Below, piece by piece: positions 61,301-64,000 of a DNA stretch of 64,000 nucleotides. A model generated the notes under the pieces. It saw only the letters and a list, made by a program, of their open reading frames with translations, did no database searches and had not been told where the DNA came from. The position numbers and the translations under genes were made by a program. The DNA lies in NCBI GenBank assembly GCA_013396995.1, contig VWZP01002200.1, positions 248,001 to 312,000 of the forward strand, read 5' to 3'. This stretch comes from Dicaeum eximium. Its lineage: Eukaryota > Chordata > Aves > Passeriformes > Dicaeidae. Numbering within the stretch: the first letter of the stretch is position 1; every line of letters starts with the position of its first letter.

Positions 61301-62800
61301 TTTGTTGTTAGCTGTCTGTCTTGTTATTGGTTTATTTTAAATTCTGTTTAGGCAGACAGTGCTAGAGGAGTTGCTGTGCTCTGCAATGGAAAGAAGCAAT
61401 TTTTGCTGTGAAACCCTACCCAAACTACCACAAAAATGGTGATTAGAACATCAAAACTCCATTGAGTAGTTGTGCGTTTTATTGAGAGATGAGCAAAGTC
61501 CAATCATATTCTCCATCTTTGGCAGGATGATGACCTCATGAGTTTTTCAATTTGCTTAACCCAAGAGATCACGTTTTTCAGCCTGAAAGTCTTGTTGGCC
61601 ATCCTTTCTGATGGTCAGAGGGTGCTGGCAGCAAAAGCATCATCTTGTGTTAAACCAGCTAATATAGTTGAAAAATAATAGTATGTTACAGGTAACAGCT
61701 CTTTGCACAGTTAGAGGAAAGGATTTCTGAAAGCTGAAAGGATTTGCTGAAAGTCCACTTAGATGTGTACCAGTTAAAGTGCATTTGAAAGAAAATATTA
61801 CACTGTAGGCTGGTGTCTACAGCAAAGGCAGGAGCATCAGCAAAGTGATACACAGGTGTCTTTATTTCCTGGAGAAAATCAAGTGGTCCTTCATAGCTTG
61901 TGAAACAAAACAAGGTTAGAAAGGGCAGAGATTATACTGTTTCATAAGACTAATACTTTATTGAGTTTTCCAGTTCTTGGTACAGCTGTCAGTCTTGTTC
62001 TCATGTTTGCTCTTGGATGGCATTTTGCATGGCTCCCAAGTGGCTCAGAGCTGCCAGAACAGCAATGGAGTGATGTTTTTGTGTGTCTTCCCCCATTAGC
62101 AGTGTGATCCTTATATTTGAATGGTCGTGTAATTAATTTTTAGTGTAGGTTACCTCAGTCATAATTGTATTAAGATAGTTATAGTAGCATGAGGGAGTGT
62201 CTTACTGATACTTCTGTTTCTTGCCTTAAATATCCAAGTTTAAATACAGGAGAAAATATTTCTCTGTCTTGACGAGCATCAGTTTTGAACTGGCAATCGT
62301 TTCTGTTTTTAAAAAAGTTTGGAGAAAATCATGTCACAATTTCACTGTATTTCAGTAATCTGAAGCAGTGCTGATGGTTCCAATATTTTAAAGAAAATGA
62401 GGTGCTGCAATAGGGAAAAGAAGATCTATTTGTTGCTTTCCCAAACTGCATATATTCCCTTGCCATTTACCTTACAAGAGTCTGCTACCTCTCCTGTTTG
62501 TGACATCATGCTTTCAGACTAAATTTATTTACAGTGGAGACAGATCTAGCCATGCTTATGTTAATACTGGTTTAAGTTGCCCCCTTTGGATAGTTCTGAG
62601 AAAGGAGGAGAAGCTGTGTGCCCTCTCAGCTTTTGTTTTGCAATGCAAAGTTATTTTAGTTTCTTGTCCTAAATAGGGCTGGACACTAGCCTCAAGTAGC
62701 TCTAGTCCATATGTTTTTCTGTCTTGGCCACAAGAGATTGCAGTGGCACTTGAGCTCCCTCCTGCTTCCTAGACTGTGCCAATCCCATGGGAGTCATGTC
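58350..62800. other. Non-coding sequence without identified gene
   Basis: No gene is supported. Contents are loose repeats of CAGTGATTATG near 58774 and 58806, a 15-base T run at 59498-59512, the palindrome pair at 60189-60221 and a (TTTA)-like stretch near 61001-61018. Frames stay below 93 codons. Confidence 0.6.
60189..60221. promoter_or_regulatory. Adjacent palindromes with HSE/STAT-like cores
   Basis: CTTTTCTAGAAAAG (60189-60202) is a perfect 14-base palindrome holding TTCTAGAA, a heat-shock-element or STAT-like dyad. It abuts ATATTTTC-TGG-GAAAATAT (60203-60221), a perfect 8-base inverted repeat whose centre TTCTGGGAA fits the STAT consensus TTCNNNGAA. Two dyads end to end are unusual, but the sequence is AT-rich and the functional reading is inferred. 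Confidence 0.35.
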
Positions 62801-63140
62801 CATCATTGACTGTCACCTCTGCAGGTCTGACTTTCTAACAGCACCTTCAGACAGATGATGTGAAATCATTTTATGAACTGCCTGTCCTCCCGAGGCTTTT
62901 TCTGCCATCATTTCACACAGTGAAATCATTGAAGGTGTTATCACCAGTGATCCCAAATTACTGCCCAGAAACCTGCTCAGCTCTGTCCCCCGGGCCTTTT
63001 CCCAGATAATTTTGGCTGCGAAATGTGCCAGTTTAGCCATAGGATGGCAGTTCATTTCAACATCATATCTTCAGCAAATCACATTGATACATTCCAGAAG
63101 TCATGCAGAGGCTATTAATTTAAATAATAAGGAAAATTAT
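62801..63140. promoter_or_regulatory. Candidate conserved element or coding exon
   Basis: The block combines a reverse 80-codon frame (62813-63055) with an adjoining AT-rich stretch (about 63105-63140) holding CTATTAATTTAAATAATAAGG, a homeodomain-like array. In the frame seven of eight leucines use CTG, Lys/Glu/Ala are well represented and Cys is low, unlike the other frames here. The 3' end on the minus strand reads CTGCAGAGGTGACAG, giving a plausible AG|GTGACA donor just before the stop. Upstream an in-frame TGA sits five codons before the ATG, and the acceptor candidate there (TTTGCTGAAG) is weak. I cannot assign the translation to a protein family. A conserved non-coding element is the alternative. 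Confidence 0.3.
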
Positions 63141-64000
63141 TCCCCTGGCCAATTTTTACCTTCCAGACTGGTTCACCCTTCCCCAGTGCAATCTGTTACC
63201 TCTTAGTTGGTTTCATAACTCCTTTTATCCCTCTGATAATCCCCATTTTTCCCAATTTTGAGTATTTCCCCTGTGATATTATAACCAATGCTTTATTTGA
63301 AGTTTGAATAGTCTCCATTTTTGTGTGCCCTTTATCTAGAAAATGAGTTATCTTTTTAGAGCAAGGTACCAGCTAAGTTTTATATGATCTCTCTTTGATA
63401 AGCTCATGCTACACTTTTCCCCCTTTTTCTGTTTGTCCGCCTCATATTGTTCTTTCCTTCAAAAGCTGTGCCTTTGCTGTCAAATTAATATTTTGTAACT
63501 GCCTCCAACTCACTTTTCCTCACTTCCATGCTCAGTAGATTGGTATTTTTCACTCTGTGACACTACTGTGAGTTGCCAGATTTAATAAAAATCCTATCAG
63601 CTTAGTGCTCTCATGAGATTTGTTAAAAAAAAATAAAAAGGCAGTGAAGGTAGAGGGCAAGCTCATAGTGGCACAGAAGATAGAGCCAAAAGAGGTCAAG
63701 GAAGTGGATTTACACTCCCTGAGCTCAGAATAAAATCCCTCCCCTCTGTATCTACTACTACTTGAGGATATCTTCCTTGCTCTTTCAAAGTCCTCAGGTG
63801 AGAACCAGTTGATTCAGAATGTTCTCATTTTTGGGACAGGAAGGACATAGCTTGACCAGGAATAGGTACGAAGTGTGTCCGTTTCTGGGGGAGAAAAACA
63901 GTACCTGCCCTGCCAAAAGCCAGGGTGTCTTTGAAATGTGGTGGGCCCTATTCCACTTCTGGACAAGAGCACCCTCATGAGTGACAGCCAGGCTGTCCCC
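63141..64000. other. Non-coding sequence to the window end
   Basis: No gene is seen. The sequence is T/C-rich on the plus strand (63180-63540) and otherwise unique, with a short A run near 63625-63633. Any feature crossing the right edge cannot be judged. Confidence 0.6.

Noticed and set aside
1..64000. Prokaryotic, plasmid, phage or CRISPR content
   Set aside because: There are no long genes, no ribosome-binding-site pattern, no spaced repeats and low CpG. All recognised elements are vertebrate retroelements.

Overview
The window looks like non-coding DNA from a bird, most probably a songbird. Three things point there. (1) At 54877-55020 a tRNA-Ile-like head with A and B boxes is joined to a CR1-like tail, the architecture of the passerine SINE TguSINE1. 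(2) At 15276-15895 there is a solo LTR of a well-known avian endogenous retrovirus type, in reverse orientation. (3) Remnants of CR1 LINEs are present, the clearest in reverse orientation at about 31570-32035. Base composition is AT-rich and CpG-poor, introns or intergenic spacer in style, with low interspersed-repeat density as expected for birds.

I find no protein-coding gene I can support, no rRNA, no functional tRNA, no CRISPR array and nothing prokaryotic. Almost all open frames are short, start at arbitrary ATGs, overlap each other on both strands and translate to Ser/Leu/Cys-rich sequence without recognisable domains. Two frames deserve a second look: a 285-codon reverse frame at 26465-27322, which is much longer than chance predicts, and an 80-codon reverse frame at 62813-63055 with coding-like codon use and a nearby GT splice-donor-like end.

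Layout. 1-15 kb: unique sequence with an old MIR-type SINE near 2.1-2.4 kb, GA and TA microsatellites near 2.8-3.0 kb, and blocks that look like conserved regulatory DNA near 4.9 and 13.1 kb. 15.3-15.9 kb: solo ERV LTR. 16-26 kb: unique sequence with a homeodomain-type TAAT cluster (19.49 kb), GT-rich low complexity (22.45 kb) and a 61-bp tandem duplication (22.8 kb). 26-32 kb: the long reverse frame, AT-rich blocks, then the old CR1. 32-42 kb: AT-rich unique sequence and one CpG-dense spot at 38.94-39.02 kb, the best promoter-like candidate here. 42-64 kb: GT-rich tract (42.6 kb), a 40-base homopurine run (51.9 kb), the SINE (54.9 kb), a twin CACGTG palindrome (58.3 kb), a STAT/HSF-like palindrome pair (60.2 kb) and the possible exon or conserved element at 62.8-63.1 kb.

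Because no gene is identified, there is no pathway to describe. The window is best read as spacer or intron carrying dated transposon relics and several candidate cis-regulatory elements. All conservation statements are inference, since no alignment could be run.
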